NCBI RefSeq assembly: GCF_000299895.1
Contig: NZ_AMRG01000006.1
Coordinates: 1-64,000 of the forward strand
Reading direction: 5' to 3'
Length of the DNA stretch: 64,000 nucleotides
From: Idiomarina xiamenensis 10-D-4
Lineage (GTDB): Bacteria > Pseudomonadota > Gammaproteobacteria > Enterobacterales > Alteromonadaceae
The notes under the pieces were generated by a model, which had not been told where the DNA came from, ran no database searches, and saw nothing but the letters and a program-made list of their open reading frames with translations. Made by a program: the position numbers and the translations under genes. The first letter of the stretch is position 1. Each line of letters opens with the position of its first letter. Shown one piece after another: positions 45,891 to 56,663 of the stretch.

Positions 45891-47264
45891 TTAATCTTCA
45901 GCTTCGCCATCAATCAAAAAAGTCAGCGTTAACGACCCTAGTCGTTGTTGCCCTAAGCGACTCAGTCCGACATCGGCTAAGCCCAAAAAATGCTCGCTGC
46001 TGTCTGCCTCGCTACGTGCCTCACTAGCTTGCTCGGCAGCCGCCTGGCTAGCATATAAAGATGGCCAATTTGCGCGCTGCCAACTCGGTACGCCGCTTTG
46101 CTTCAACCAATCCGACTGGGTTTTTGAGCCTTGTCGGTTGGCCATGCTAAAACGTGCTGCCGGCGCAGCAAAACCCAGCCAGCAGTCAACCGCTAGCGGC
46201 TGACTGGCAACCACTTTGCCCCAGCCCGGTATAAGCAACTGGCTGCTGCCCGCAGACCATGTCAATGCCTGTTTAGTGGCGCGCAAATCAGGTCGTTGCG
46301 GTTGCAGGTATAACCACTGCCGAAAACGACGACACTGCCAACCCTGCCAATGCACACATAGCTGTTGTTCAGCGCTGGCTTGCAACCCCTGCTTACGTAT
46401 TTGCTCTAACTGCGCATAACTGGGCAACGCTGCGCTAGCAGCACCGATCCAATGCCGTAGCAGGCTGCGCTGCAGCGCTTCGGGTTGCTCAAGCAGTGCT
46501 TGCCAAGACAGCCGCAAACGACCCGCTAAAAGTGGCTGCAACTGTTGTGCTAACAACGTTTCTAAGACGTCTTGTTGCTCTGCACATAAGCGCGTACTAC
46601 GCAATACCGCGTCACCAAAACTCGGCCAACGTTGCTCTAACAACGGTACTACTTGATGCCGTAAAAAATTCCGTTCGATGCTGGTGTCGTAGTTGGTGTC
46701 GTCTTCGATCCAGAACAGTGAGCGCTGTTCGGCATAAGCGTAGATTTCGGCTTTACTGACGCTCAGTAACGGCCGCACCAAACGACGTTTATCAATAAAC
46801 GGACTAACAGCCGCCATCGACGCCAGTCCCTTAGGTCCACTGCCCCGTTTCAACTGCAGTAGTAGCGTCTCTATTTGATCGTTACGATGCTGACCGAGCA
46901 AAATCACCGCATCGTTCGTGGTCAATTCGGCTAAGCGTTGATAGCGCCGTTCACGACCGACCGCTTCTTTGCTTTGCCGGGCGCCAACATCAACGGTGAG
47001 TAACTCATCGTAATAATCGATAGCCTGAGCCGTTACCTGTTGTTTCAGCTGTGCAGCCCAAATACCCGAGTCGGGATGAAAACGATGGTCGAGGTGAATC
47101 GCTAAGTAGCGATATTGGGGATGTTGCTGTCGATAGCGTAATAGTAGGTCTAAAACACTTTGCGAGTCAGCACCGCCGCCCAGCGCAGCAACAATTTGCT
47201 GCCCGGGCTGGAGTGCCAATGACGCTAACTGCTCGGCGAAAATCGCATAGAGATCGCGCGCCAT
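45891..47264 (-). CDS. tilS: tRNA(Ile)-lysidine synthase
   Basis: TilS converts the wobble cytidine of tRNA-Ile(CAU) to lysidine with ATP and lysine; it is essential. The 457-residue product has the PP-loop at about 27-34 as GGGADSQS, in place of the usual SGGxDS, so the first Ser is Gly. Next come the LGQHRNDQIETLLLQLKRGSGPKGL region and DTNYDTSIERNFLRHQVVP. The C-terminal TilS domain is present. It starts 7 bases after the accA stop, closing a dnaE-accA-tilS operon typical of this group. Confidence 0.95.
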   Translation of the reverse strand: MARDLYAIFAEQLASLALQPGQQIVAALGGGADSQSVLDLLLRYRQQHPQYRYLAIHLDHRFHPDSGIWAAQLKQQVTAQAIDYYDELLTVDVGARQSKEAVGRERRYQRLAELTTNDAVILLGQHRNDQIETLLLQLKRGSGPKGLASMAAVSPFIDKRRLVRPLLSVSKAEIYAYAEQRSLFWIEDDTNYDTSIERNFLRHQVVPLLEQRWPSFGDAVLRSTRLCAEQQDVLETLLAQQLQPLLAGRLRLSWQALLEQPEALQRSLLRHWIGAASAALPSYAQLEQIRKQGLQASAEQQLCVHWQGWQCRRFRQWLYLQPQRPDLRATKQALTWSAGSSQLLIPGWGKVVASQPLAVDCWLGFAAPAARFSMANRQGSKTQSDWLKQSGVPSWQRANWPSLYASQAAAEQASEARSEADSSEHFLGLADVGLSRLGQQRLGSLTLTFLIDGEAED

Positions 47265-47271
47265 TGACCGA

Positions 47272-48228
47272 TCAGCAGTAACCGTAGCTCATCAGCTTTT
47301 TATAACGCTGATCGAGCAATTCGGCGTGGTCTAACTGACCAAGCTTGTGTAAGTCTTTCTGAATACGAGTTTTTAGGCTAGCAGCCATATCGCTGACTTG
47401 ACGATGCGCCCCACCTAATGGCTCTTCGATAATGTGATCGATCAAGCCCAACTCTTTACTACGGTCGGCGGTAACACCCATGGCTTCTGCGGCTAATGAC
47501 GCCTTTTCGGCACTCTTCCACAGAATAGAAGCACAACCCTCGGGTGAAATCACCGAATAGGTGCTGTATTGCAGCATGTTAACGCGGTCACCAACGCCAA
47601 TCGCTAAGGCGCCGCCAGAACCGCCTTCACCGATGACGGTGCAGACAATCGGTACCCGTAAACGCGCCATGACCTTTAAGTTACGTGCAATCGCTTCGCT
47701 CTGGCCACGCTCCTCGGCACCCACGCCAGGGTAGGCACCAGGGGTATCGATAAAGGTGATAATGGGCATCTTGAAGCGTTCAGCCATTTCCATTAAACGT
47801 AACGCTTTACGGTAGCCTTCAGGCTTTGGCATACCAAAATTGCGACGAATTTTTTCTTTCGTTTCGCGACCTTTTTGATGACCAATAATCATCACCGGTT
47901 GGCCGTCTAAACGCGCGGTACCACCGACAATCGCTTCATCGTTAGCAAAGGCTCGATCACCCGCCAATTCATCAAAGTCGGTAAAAATATGGTGAATGTA
48001 ATCAAGTGTATAAGGGCGTAAGGGATGACGCGCTAGTTGAGTTACCTGCCATGGATTCAGCTCGGAGAAGATCTTCTTTGTTAGCTCTTGGCTCTTCTCG
48101 CCTAAACGACTGATCTCGTCTTCTAAGCTGATATCCAGACTGCCTTTATCACCGACAGTCTTTAATTCTTCGATTTGCGCCTGTAATTCCGCAATCGGTT
48201 GCTCGAAATCTAAAAATTTAAGACTCAT
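47272..48228 (-). CDS. accA: Acetyl-CoA carboxylase carboxyltransferase subunit alpha
   Basis: AccA, with AccD, transfers carboxyl from biotin to acetyl-CoA to make malonyl-CoA. The 318 residues match the family (319 in E. coli). It begins [20 protein letters not shown], followed by the [12 protein letters not shown] stretch, the carboxyltransferase core [19 protein letters not shown] and [17 protein letters not shown]. It lies 15 bases behind dnaE and 7 bases before tilS in the same operon. Confidence 0.97.
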   Translation of the reverse strand: MSLKFLDFEQPIAELQAQIEELKTVGDKGSLDISLEDEISRLGEKSQELTKKIFSELNPWQVTQLARHPLRPYTLDYIHHIFTDFDELAGDRAFANDEAIVGGTARLDGQPVMIIGHQKGRETKEKIRRNFGMPKPEGYRKALRLMEMAERFKMPIITFIDTPGAYPGVGAEERGQSEAIARNLKVMARLRVPIVCTVIGEGGSGGALAIGVGDRVNMLQYSTYSVISPEGCASILWKSAEKASLAAEAMGVTADRSKELGLIDHIIEEPLGGAHRQVSDMAASLKTRIQKDLHKLGQLDHAELLDQRYKKLMSYGYC

Positions 48229-48243
48229 TCGCTATCGTGTCCC

Positions 48244-51200
48244 TTAAAATTCTAATCTAACCCGCTTCTCACCCAGCAGGTTTCGCAACTCATAAAGCAG
48301 CTCGTCAGCCGGTGACACATACCATTCTGGCGCCACCGTTAACGCCGCTTCGGCAAATTCATTACAATAATTAAATTGCAGTGGACAGCTACCGGCCTGA
48401 TAAGGCGTTAAGATCTGCTGCAATTTATCTAACCAACGGGTCGTTAGTTGTTGATTATCAATATCGACAACCAGTCGCCGCGCGTAGGTTTCTCGCGCCT
48501 GTTCAATGGTCATGACTTCTCTAGCGGTTATTGTATTGCCACCGCTAAACTCATCAAAGCTGACCTCTCCTTTTACCCACAAAATTCGGTCGTTTTCCAG
48601 CAAATGCTGGTATTGTTCATAGTCGCTACTGAATAAGCGTACGTCAACACGCGCGCTTTTGTCATCTAGGCTAACAATGGCCCAGCGCTGTCCTTTTTTG
48701 TTGGTCAAGACCCGCACACCGATGACCAAACCAGCGGCGGTCGTCGTTTGATCGCGTCCAGTTGGCGTTAATTCAACCAACTGTCCGGCGACATAATGCC
48801 GTAACTCAGCCCGGTAACGATTAATCGGGTGTCCGGTTAAGTATAACCCGAGCGTCTCACGTTCTCCATCTAACCATACCGGTTCCGGCCATTCTGGCAC
48901 CGCCGCAAATTGGTTATCAACATCCTCAGGCTCTACCGTCAGCACACCGAACAGGTCATTCTGGCCGATGGCCTCGGCTTGCGCGTGCTGTTCAGCTTGC
49001 TTCATCGCGGTCGCAATAGTCGCCATCAAGCTGGCGCGGTGCGGCCCTAGCGAGTCCATGGCGCCGGCTTTAACCAGACGCTCCATCACCCGTTTATTCA
49101 GTTTTTTCAGATCGACGCGACAGCAAAAATCAAACAAATCACGGAATGGCCCGTCTTTACGCGCTTCGATGATTGCTTCTATCGGCGCTTCACCGACCCC
49201 TTTAATGGCACCAATACCATAGACAATTTGCTGTTCATCGTTGACGGTAAACTTGTACTCACCGACGTTGACGTCGGGTGGCAGAATCGTCAACTGCATA
49301 CGCTCGCATTCGTCCACCAGCGTGACAATTTTATCGGTGTTATCCATATCTGCCGACATCACCGCCGCCATAAATTCGGCTGGATAATGGGTTTTCATCC
49401 ACAGCGTTTGGTAAGAAACCAAGGCATAGGCAGCCGAATGCGATTTGTTAAAACCGTAACCAGCGAATTTCTCCACCAAGTCAAAAATCTTCATCGCCAG
49501 TTCCGGATCAACGTTATTGTTCGCCGCACCTTCACGGAAAACTTCACGCTGCTTAGCCATTTCTTCAGGCTTTTTCTTACCCATGGCACGACGCAACAGG
49601 TCGGCGCCGCCGAGCGTATAACCGGCTAACTCCTGGGCAATCTGCATGACCTGTTCTTGATAAAGAATAATGCCGTAAGTCGGCTCTAGAATCGGTTGCA
49701 GCAATTCGTGTTGGTAGTTGGCATCGGGGTACGCGATTTTCTCTCGTCCGTGCTTACGGTCGATAAAGTTATCAACCATGCCCGACTGTAACGGCCCCGG
49801 GCGGAACAACGCGACCAAGGCGATAATGTCTTCAAAACTATCCGGCAGCAAGCGCTTGATCAGTTCTTTCATACCGCGTGATTCTAATTGGAACACAGCG
49901 GTCGTTTCGGCCCGCTTAAGCAGCCGGAAACAATGCGCGTCGTCCAACGGAATGGCTGTAATATCGATGGCCTCTTGGCCGGCCTGCTGACGCCGTTGAT
50001 TGACCATCTCCAGCGCCCATTTGATGATGGTCAGTGTACGCAAGCCAAGAAAGTCGAACTTGACTAGGCCTGCCGCCTCGACGTCATTTTTATCGAACTG
50101 GGTGACCGGGTTGAGCCCCTCTTCGTCACAATAAAGAGGCGAAAAGTCGGTAATTTTGGTCGGTGCAATAACCACCCCACCGGCGTGTTTACCGGCATTA
50201 CGCGTGACCCCTTCTAAAATACGTGCCATATCAATCAGGTCACGTACCTCTTCGTCTTGCTGGTATGATTCGACTAAGCGCGGCTCTAACTCAAAGGCCT
50301 TCGCTAAGGTCATGCCCGGATCACCGGGTACTAGTTTAGAGATACGATCGACAAAACCGTAAGGATGACCTAAAACGCGACCGACATCACGAATCGCGGC
50401 TTTTGCTGCCATGGTGCCAAAAGTAATGATTTGCGATACCGCGTCGCGGCCATATAGCTCCGCCACATGGTCGATAACGTCGTCACGGCCATCCATACAA
50501 AAATCGACGTCAAAGTCCGGCATGGAAACCCGTTCCGGGTTCAAGAAACGTTCGAATAGCAGGTCAAATTCAAGTGGGTCAAGGTCGGTGATTTTTAGCG
50601 CATAGGCCACCAGCGAGCCGGCCCCGGAGCCTCGTCCCGGGCCAACCGGAATGTGATTTTCTTTACTCCACTGAATAAACTCCATAACGATCAGGAAGTA
50701 ACCGGGAAACCCCATCTGGTTAATCACGTCCAGCTCTATTTGTAGTCGCTCGTCGTACGCAGGCCGCTGCTCGGCCCTAAGCTGCTCATCAGGAAAGAGA
50801 AATTGTAAACGCTCTTCTAAACCTTCACGCGAGGCCTTGACCAGATAGTCGGCGATACTCATGTCCCCGGTAGGAAAATCGGGTAAAAAGTACTCGCCTA
50901 AACGCACCGTAACATTACACCGCTTGGCAATTTCTACGGTATTGCTTAACGCTTCGGGAATATCTTCAAATAGTGCCTGCATGTCGGCTTCACTACGCAA
51001 GTATTGCTGCTCGCTATAGCGCTTGGGACGACGGCGATCGTCTAAAGTATAGCCGTCATGAATAGCCACCCTAATTTCGTGCGGCTCAAAGTCATCGGCC
51101 TGCAAAAACACCACTTCGTTAGTGGCCACAACCGGTAACTGGCGTTCACCCGCTAAGCGCACTGCGGCGTGTAAATAATCCTCTTCCTGCGGTCGTCCGG

Positions 51201-51717
51201 TACGAATTAGCTCAATATAGTAACGGTCGGCAAAATGCTGTTGATAAAACGCGATGGCTTCATCGCAGGCCGGTTGGTTGTTTTGTAATAAGGCCTTACC
51301 AACATCGCCTTCGCGGGCGCCTGACAACAATAATACGCCATCATTATGCGCGGCTAACCAATCCCGCTCGACCACCGGACGGCCAGCTACATGGCCACGT
51401 AAATAAGCTTTTGACAGCAATTGAATGATGCTTTGATAACCATCGTTGTTCATCGCTAACGCGGTTAAACGGAATGGTTGCTGGGGTTCCTCGGCATTGT
51501 TGATCCACAGGTCGGCACCGATAATAGGCTTTAACCCCTGCTTATGAGCAGTCTCGTAATAACGCACCAAGCCGCACATATTCATCTGGTCGGTAATGGC
51601 TAACGCCACCATCTGTTGTTCGGCGGCGGCAGCGCAAATTGCGCCGACCTTAGGTAAGCCATCGACCATCGAAAAGTCGCTATGAATACGGAGATGTACA
51701 AAACCCGGTTCGGCCAT
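48244..51717 (-). CDS. dnaE: DNA polymerase III subunit alpha
   Basis: The catalytic alpha subunit of the replicative polymerase, 1157 residues (E. coli 1160). It has an N-terminal PHP domain ([14 protein letters not shown]), the polymerase active site with [15 protein letters not shown] (about 400), [14 protein letters not shown], the [16 protein letters not shown] and fingers region, the C-terminal OB fold and a beta-clamp-binding stretch (QNDLFG, about 915). It is the first gene of dnaE-accA-tilS. The 135 bases upstream, up to the ndh stop, show no clear terminator. Confidence 0.97.
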   Translation of the reverse strand: MAEPGFVHLRIHSDFSMVDGLPKVGAICAAAAEQQMVALAITDQMNMCGLVRYYETAHKQGLKPIIGADLWINNAEEPQQPFRLTALAMNNDGYQSIIQLLSKAYLRGHVAGRPVVERDWLAAHNDGVLLLSGAREGDVGKALLQNNQPACDEAIAFYQQHFADRYYIELIRTGRPQEEDYLHAAVRLAGERQLPVVATNEVVFLQADDFEPHEIRVAIHDGYTLDDRRRPKRYSEQQYLRSEADMQALFEDIPEALSNTVEIAKRCNVTVRLGEYFLPDFPTGDMSIADYLVKASREGLEERLQFLFPDEQLRAEQRPAYDERLQIELDVINQMGFPGYFLIVMEFIQWSKENHIPVGPGRGSGAGSLVAYALKITDLDPLEFDLLFERFLNPERVSMPDFDVDFCMDGRDDVIDHVAELYGRDAVSQIITFGTMAAKAAIRDVGRVLGHPYGFVDRISKLVPGDPGMTLAKAFELEPRLVESYQQDEEVRDLIDMARILEGVTRNAGKHAGGVVIAPTKITDFSPLYCDEEGLNPVTQFDKNDVEAAGLVKFDFLGLRTLTIIKWALEMVNQRRQQAGQEAIDITAIPLDDAHCFRLLKRAETTAVFQLESRGMKELIKRLLPDSFEDIIALVALFRPGPLQSGMVDNFIDRKHGREKIAYPDANYQHELLQPILEPTYGIILYQEQVMQIAQELAGYTLGGADLLRRAMGKKKPEEMAKQREVFREGAANNNVDPELAMKIFDLVEKFAGYGFNKSHSAAYALVSYQTLWMKTHYPAEFMAAVMSADMDNTDKIVTLVDECERMQLTILPPDVNVGEYKFTVNDEQQIVYGIGAIKGVGEAPIEAIIEARKDGPFRDLFDFCCRVDLKKLNKRVMERLVKAGAMDSLGPHRASLMATIATAMKQAEQHAQAEAIGQNDLFGVLTVEPEDVDNQFAAVPEWPEPVWLDGERETLGLYLTGHPINRYRAELRHYVAGQLVELTPTGRDQTTTAAGLVIGVRVLTNKKGQRWAIVSLDDKSARVDVRLFSSDYEQYQHLLENDRILWVKGEVSFDEFSGGNTITAREVMTIEQARETYARRLVVDIDNQQLTTRWLDKLQQILTPYQAGSCPLQFNYCNEFAEAALTVAPEWYVSPADELLYELRNLLGEKRVRLEF

Positions 51718-51852
51718 CGGTTAACCTATCTGTTGTTGGCGCTGCTGGCGCGCTCTGATCGCAGACTATCTGGACTCACACCAACGCGTGAGCAAACAGC
51801 GCTCTATTTTGCCTCAGCAAGCGCCATATGTACATGCAAGACAGCGTCGCGA

Positions 51853-53151
51853 TTAATGCAATTTCAAGCGCGGTCGTAGGCTATGGCTAACCCGATCCAT
51901 AAGTACCAATAACAAGGTGCGCCACCAACCATGCAGCGCTTTTTGATGCATGCGGTACAAACTGGCATAAGCTAGCCGCGCCAACTTACCCTCGATAGTC
52001 ATGCTGCGGGTGCGATTGCCCATCAACGAACCAATGGCGCTAAAACGACTCAGTGACACCAACGAACCGTGGTCGACATAGTGAAAAGCCTTCATTGGCT
52101 TGCCCTTGTTTAACGCGATCAAATTACTGCCTAAGCGTGATGCCATCTGATGCGCTGTTTGCGCACGTGGAGGTGAGAATTTATCAGGTTCATCGGGTGA
52201 CTGAGGACAGGCGCAACAGTCACCTAGCGCAAAGATACGCTCATCGTCGGTTTGAAAATAGCTATTTACCACTAGCTGATTATTACGTCGTGTTTGCAAA
52301 CCCGGCAGTTCGGCTAAGAACTGCGGCGCTTTAATACCCGCTGCCCAGACCATCAGGTCGGCCGCTAGCCCCTCGTCGCCGACTTGCAACTGACCAGCAG
52401 TTGCGCCTTTTACCGCCGCGTTGACACGCACATCGACACCCAACTGTTGTAACTGTTGGTGGACATTATTAGCAATACGTTCGGGCAGCGCCGGCAGTAA
52501 CCGAGGCCCGGCTTCGAACAGGGTGACTTTTAAGCGCTCTTTGCTCAAATGAGTCAAATCATAAGCCGATAATACCTGTACCGAGTTATACAATTCGGCA
52601 GCCAGCTCAACACCGGTGGCTCCTCCGCCCACAATAGCGACATTCAAACAGGCATTACGGTCGTTGGCAGCGCGTTCGTCTAACGATAAAAAAGCGTTTA
52701 ACAAGCGCTGATGAAAGCGCTCGGCTTGCTGGGGCGAATCGAGAAATTGACAATGTTCGGCGATTCCCTCGATACCGAAATCGTTGGTGACACTACCGAC
52801 AGCTAACACCAGTCGGTCATAAGCAAGGCGGCGGCTGTGTAACACTACCTGTCCATCGCTGTCGGTCAGTGGGGCTAACACGATTTCACCTTGTTCGCGG
52901 TCGATACTCTCGAGCGCTCCCTGTGCAAAGTGAAAGCCCTTCGCTTTGGCATGGCCGCGATAATTTAACTCGTCCAAATCAGAGTCTAATGAACCGGCAG
53001 CGACTTCATGCAGTAACGGTTTCCACAGATGCGTATTGTTTTTATCGACTAATGTAATGTGGGCTTTTTTCTTGCGCCCTAAGCGCCGCCCTAAGCGTGT
53101 CGCAAGTTCTAGACCACCAGCACCACCACCGACCACAACGATACGTTCCAT
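51853..53151 (-). CDS. ndh: Type II NADH dehydrogenase (NDH-2)
   Basis: A 432-residue single-subunit flavoprotein that oxidises NADH and reduces quinone without pumping protons. It has the FAD loop VVVGGGAGGLELATRLG at the N-terminus, a second dinucleotide fold VAIVGGGATGVELAAEL for NADH, the FALGDCCACP block with TAHQMASRLGSNL (FAD and quinone site), and a C-terminal amphipathic helix (LYRMHQKALHGWWRTLLLVL) for membrane attachment. The start at 53151 has AGGAGG six bases upstream; seven more codons are open before it. Confidence 0.94.
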   Translation of the reverse strand: MERIVVVGGGAGGLELATRLGRRLGRKKKAHITLVDKNNTHLWKPLLHEVAAGSLDSDLDELNYRGHAKAKGFHFAQGALESIDREQGEIVLAPLTDSDGQVVLHSRRLAYDRLVLAVGSVTNDFGIEGIAEHCQFLDSPQQAERFHQRLLNAFLSLDERAANDRNACLNVAIVGGGATGVELAAELYNSVQVLSAYDLTHLSKERLKVTLFEAGPRLLPALPERIANNVHQQLQQLGVDVRVNAAVKGATAGQLQVGDEGLAADLMVWAAGIKAPQFLAELPGLQTRRNNQLVVNSYFQTDDERIFALGDCCACPQSPDEPDKFSPPRAQTAHQMASRLGSNLIALNKGKPMKAFHYVDHGSLVSLSRFSAIGSLMGNRTRSMTIEGKLARLAYASLYRMHQKALHGWWRTLLLVLMDRVSHSLRPRLKLH

Positions 53152-53230
53152 GACCACCCTCCTGCTCAGCATTTACTGCAGTTTATCAGAAAGCTCGCGA
53201 TAGATCGTTGTCGCTAGGTGCTACGCGTAT

Positions 53231-53262
53231 AAAAAAACCGCCGTGGCATCGGCCACAGCGGT
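53231..53262 (-). terminator. Terminator after the M3 peptidase gene
   Basis: On the minus strand ACCGCTGTGGC pairs with GCCACGGCGGT around CGAT and is followed by seven T. It lies 61 bases past the peptidase stop. Confidence 0.9.
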
Positions 53263-53322
53263 CATTTTGCTTTACGTCTGCTGCGCCTTGCGGCGCGCGA
53301 TGTATAAATCAATCAACAAACA

Positions 53323-55515
53323 TTAATCGATCGACGGCTTGCTCAAACCACGACGCTCCAACAGGGCTTCGACGGTTGGCTCTTGGCCGCGCCAGTCGAT
53401 ATATTGCTGCATCGGATCTTTGCTGTTACCCATCGACAAGATTTTGTCGCGGATAGCCTGACCATTTTCTAGCGTTAAACCACCGTTTTGTTGCATATAT
53501 TTGAAGGCATCGGCAGCCAACACTTCACTCCACATATAAGCGTAGTAACCCGCTGAGTAGCCGCCCGCAAATACGTGCGCGAAGTAAGTTGAACGATAAC
53601 GTGGTGGTACCGCAGGCATAGACACGCCATTGCGAGTTAACGCCGACGCTTCAAACTGCTGCACGTCACCAATATTGGCGTCAGCTGGAACGGTATGCCA
53701 TTCCAAATCTAGCAGCGCCGCTTCAACATACTCTAAGGTATCAAAACCTTGGTTAAAATTACGCGCGGCGAGTACTTTTTTCAGTAACTCGTCTGGAATT
53801 TGCTCGCCCGTTTTATAGTTTTTCGCGTAGCTAGCGATAACTTTCGGATTCAGCGCCCAGTCTTCTTGGAATTGTGATGGGAACTCAACATAGTCACGTG
53901 ATACCGAGGTACCCGCTTGCGACGGATATTTTACTTTCGAGAACATACCGTGCAAGGCGTGGCCTAACTCGTGATACATGGTCTGCACTTCGTCGAAGCT
54001 CAGTAACGTCGGCTCGCCTTCTGGTGCTTTCACGATGTTCATGTTGTTCAGAATCACCGGTTTGTTATTCAGCAACTCAGATTGCGATACGAATGAACTC
54101 ATCCAAGCACCGCCGCGCTTGCTGTCACGAGCAAAATAGTCGGCGTAGAACAAGCCTAACGATGAACCATCAACGTCTTTCACTTCGTAAACAACGACAT
54201 CGTCGTGATAAACCGGAATATCGTTACGCTCTTCAAAGGTAATACCGAACAACTGCTTCATGGTGTAGAACACACCATCTTCTAGCACACGGTTGAACTC
54301 AAAGTACTGCTTCACTTCGTCAGCGTCTAACGAATATTTATCGGCGCGCACTTTTTCGGCGTAGTATAACCAATCCCAAGGCTGCAACTCGAAGTCTTCG
54401 CCTTGCTCTTTGATCATCGCTTGAATTTCTTCCGCTTCGGCTTCGACATTACTCATCACCGCTGGCGCCAAGTCGGTTAACATCTTCTTAGCCGCTGCCG
54501 GTGTTTTCGCCATGCTGTCTTCCAACACGTACGCAGCCCACGAATCGTAGCCCAGTAAGTTAGCTTTTTCGGCGCGTAACTTAACCATTTCTAACAACAC
54601 TGGGTTGTTATTCGTTTCGGTGTTGCCGGTACCACGCATTGCTGACGCTTTCCAAATACGCTCACGTAGCTCGCGGTTATCTAAACTCTCCAGCGCCGAC
54701 TGACGGGTGGTGTTAGTTAAGGTAATCGCATACTTACCTGGCATGTCACGGCTTTCAGCCGCTTTTGCCAAGTTAGCGATTTGATTGTCGCTTAAACCGG
54801 CTAAGTCTTCTTTGTTATCAACAACGATGACGTTTTCTTGTACCAGAGTCATCAAGTTATCGCGAAACTCGTTGGTTTTGCTCGATAAGGTTTCGTTGAT
54901 CTCACGGATACGCTGCTTATCGGCATCTGACAAATTGGCACCGGCACGTACGAAGTTTTGGTAGTAGCTTTCTAACAAACGGTCCGAAGGCTCATCAAGG
55001 TTGAGCTTATCGCGTTGCTCATAAAGGCTCTTCACACGCGCGAACAGCTTGTCATTGAGCATAATATTATCGCTGTGAGCTGCCATTTTTGGCGCCAGTT
55101 CAGCTTGTAATTCACGAATTTGATCGTTGCTATTAGAGCTAGATAAGTTAAAGAATACCGACGCTACGCGATCTAATAACTGGCCCGCCTTTTCCATCGC
55201 AACGATGGTGTTTTCGAAAGTCGGTTCGGCGCTATTTTCGGCAATTTCTTTGATTTCAGCGCTGTGCTGCTTCATGCCTTCTTCAAAGGCCGGAGCGTAG
55301 TGTTCGAATTTAATCGCGTCAAAATCCGGGGCGTGGAAAGGTAGCGAGCTAGGCTCCATAAACGGATTACTGCTCATCGCTTGATCGTTTTCGGTTTGTG
55401 CTTGGCTTTGTTCCGCCGCCGGTTTCTGTTGTTGAGTATTATTTTTATCGGCATCTGAACACGCTGTTACCGATACCGCCGCGGTGATCGCCACAGCCAA
55501 CAAAGTCTTACGCAT
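53323..55515 (-). CDS. M3 family metallopeptidase lipoprotein, Dcp-like
   Basis: A 730-residue zinc peptidase of the peptidyl-dipeptidase/oligopeptidase A class. An N-terminal lipobox (VTAC, Cys19) followed by a polar linker indicates a lipoprotein, so it acts in the periplasm, unlike cytosolic E. coli Dcp. The HELGH zinc motif is at about residue 513 and the third ligand Glu follows in VEFPSQFQEDW. The catalytic-core context TMYHELGHALHGMFS is typical of Dcp. It is monocistronic, with a terminator at 53231. Confidence 0.93.
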   Translation of the reverse strand: MRKTLLAVAITAAVSVTACSDADKNNTQQQKPAAEQSQAQTENDQAMSSNPFMEPSSLPFHAPDFDAIKFEHYAPAFEEGMKQHSAEIKEIAENSAEPTFENTIVAMEKAGQLLDRVASVFFNLSSSNSNDQIRELQAELAPKMAAHSDNIMLNDKLFARVKSLYEQRDKLNLDEPSDRLLESYYQNFVRAGANLSDADKQRIREINETLSSKTNEFRDNLMTLVQENVIVVDNKEDLAGLSDNQIANLAKAAESRDMPGKYAITLTNTTRQSALESLDNRELRERIWKASAMRGTGNTETNNNPVLLEMVKLRAEKANLLGYDSWAAYVLEDSMAKTPAAAKKMLTDLAPAVMSNVEAEAEEIQAMIKEQGEDFELQPWDWLYYAEKVRADKYSLDADEVKQYFEFNRVLEDGVFYTMKQLFGITFEERNDIPVYHDDVVVYEVKDVDGSSLGLFYADYFARDSKRGGAWMSSFVSQSELLNNKPVILNNMNIVKAPEGEPTLLSFDEVQTMYHELGHALHGMFSKVKYPSQAGTSVSRDYVEFPSQFQEDWALNPKVIASYAKNYKTGEQIPDELLKKVLAARNFNQGFDTLEYVEAALLDLEWHTVPADANIGDVQQFEASALTRNGVSMPAVPPRYRSTYFAHVFAGGYSAGYYAYMWSEVLAADAFKYMQQNGGLTLENGQAIRDKILSMGNSKDPMQQYIDWRGQEPTVEALLERRGLSKPSID

Positions 55516-55700
55516 GCTTCCTCTCCTTCAGTAGGAATAGTCGGTCTTTTCTATCGCTTGACTGCGCTGACAAGCGACAGAGATATACCGTTATTATGAA
55601 TATTGCCGCCTTACTTTAGCCGGACTCGGCGTCAGGCTCAATAGCTACTCATGGCGTAGAGTTGGCTTTTGAACGGATTTTTACCGCTAATTGCAGCAAA

Positions 55701-56057
55701 TTAAGCCACTTGGACGATATTAATCAGCGGCGCCAAGCCATATTTGGCACGCGCGCGGTCACAAGCGTCGTTAGAGCCCTGCCAAGAAATGTCAAAATCG
55801 CGACAGGGTGTGGGGCGATTTTCATAAATAGCACAACTAACCGCTTGCCCAACATCGCCTTGCAGTGCTACGCAGCGTGGAGTAGCGCTATTCGTGCCCT
55901 GCATGCAACGGCGAAAATCATTGAGCTTTTCGGTTAACTGATGGGGAACTACGCCAGCGGGTGCGTCGTCACCCTCAGCCCAGTAAAATGATACCCGATA
56001 CGAAGCGCAACAGGCTCCACAGGTCACACACGCATTGGCACTAACAGTCATAGTCAT
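55701..56057 (-). CDS. YkgJ family cysteine cluster protein
   Basis: A 118-residue protein with the CxxCxxCC cluster (CVTCGACC) near the N-terminus and further cysteines in RCVALQGDVGQAVSCAIYENRPTPCRDFD. This family is thought to bind a metal or Fe-S cluster and its function is poorly known. The start at 56057 follows AGGGG five bases upstream; upstream in-frame codons to 56132 are unlikely to be translated. It lies 185 bases upstream of the M3 peptidase start with no clear link. Confidence 0.88.
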   Translation of the reverse strand: MTMTVSANACVTCGACCASYRVSFYWAEGDDAPAGVVPHQLTEKLNDFRRCMQGTNSATPRCVALQGDVGQAVSCAIYENRPTPCRDFDISWQGSNDACDRARAKYGLAPLINIVQVA

Positions 56058-56157
56058 GGACACCCCTGCAACATTATCGATAACGAAACAACAGTGCCTC
56101 TTTTGGAGGACGCGATAATATAGCGGGAGCACTCAGAGAGGACAAGCAAAATCACCG

Positions 56158-56235
56158 ATGACAAACGCCACAGAACATGGCAAAGGCAGTAGCAAAGGGC
56201 GTAGCAAAAAACTCGGCAAAGAGCACAGCAAGTAG
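56158..56235 (+). CDS. Possible small Lys/Ser/Gly-rich peptide
   Basis: A 25-codon open frame starting ATG at 56158 and ending TAG, with a composition of Lys, Ser and Gly in quasi-repeats (GKGSSKGRSKK). The nearest Shine-Dalgarno-like AGAGGA is about 15 bases upstream, too far for confidence. It lies in the 274-base gap between YkgJ and the tRNA-Asp pair, where the DNA consists of loose GTAGCAAA-like repeats. It could equally be low-complexity spacer. Confidence 0.18.
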   Translation: MTNATEHGKGSSKGRSKKLGKEHSK

Positions 56236-56331
56236 TAGCAACGGTGCAAATTTAATTAGCATGGCGTGATGCTATATTGCTTGCAAAGCAGGAAATAAAA
56301 ATCAGGGATATACTAGGAGGATGTTTGCAAA

Positions 56332-56408
56332 TGGCGGAGCGGACGGGACTCGAACCCGCGACCCCCGGCGTGACAGGCCGGTATTCTAACCAACTGAACT
56401 ACCGCTCC
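56332..56408 (-). tRNA. tRNA-Asp (GUC), second in transcription
   Basis: A 77-base cloverleaf with CCA encoded. The acceptor stem begins GGAGCGG and ends CCGCTCC with discriminator G, the anticodon loop CCTGTCACG gives GUC, and the T arm contains GGTTCGAGTCC. It is identical to the copy at 56433-56509, 24 bases upstream in transcription. Confidence 0.97.
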
Positions 56409-56432
56409 GCAGCGGTCTGCAAATTTATCGAT

Positions 56433-56509
56433 TGGCGGAGCGGACGGGACTCGAACCCGCGACCCCCGGCGTGACAGGCCGGTATTCTAACCAACTGAAC
56501 TACCGCTCC
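56433..56509 (-). tRNA. tRNA-Asp (GUC), first in transcription
   Basis: Identical to the neighbouring 77-base tRNA-Asp, with anticodon GUC and encoded CCA. Its 5' leader and 3' trailer are complementary over nine bases (TTTATCGAT at 56424-56432 and ATCGATAAA at 56512-56520), so the precursor could extend the acceptor helix. Confidence 0.97.
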
Positions 56510-56663
56510 ACATCGATAAAAACGTTTCGGAGAAAGCGTCTCTCCCCTAACGCGGCGTGAATATTACGAGTCGCCTGTGTATGAGTCAACCTTTTTTTTG
56601 AAGAAAATAACCGTTTGCTCAAATAGCCACCAATAGCCGCTATTTTTTGCGCAAAACGCACAT

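Noticed and set aside
56277-56474. Plus-strand open frame containing AERTGLEPATPGVTGRYSNQLNYRS
   Set aside because: It is the antisense reading of the two tRNA-Asp genes, a well-known spurious annotation, with no ribosome site.
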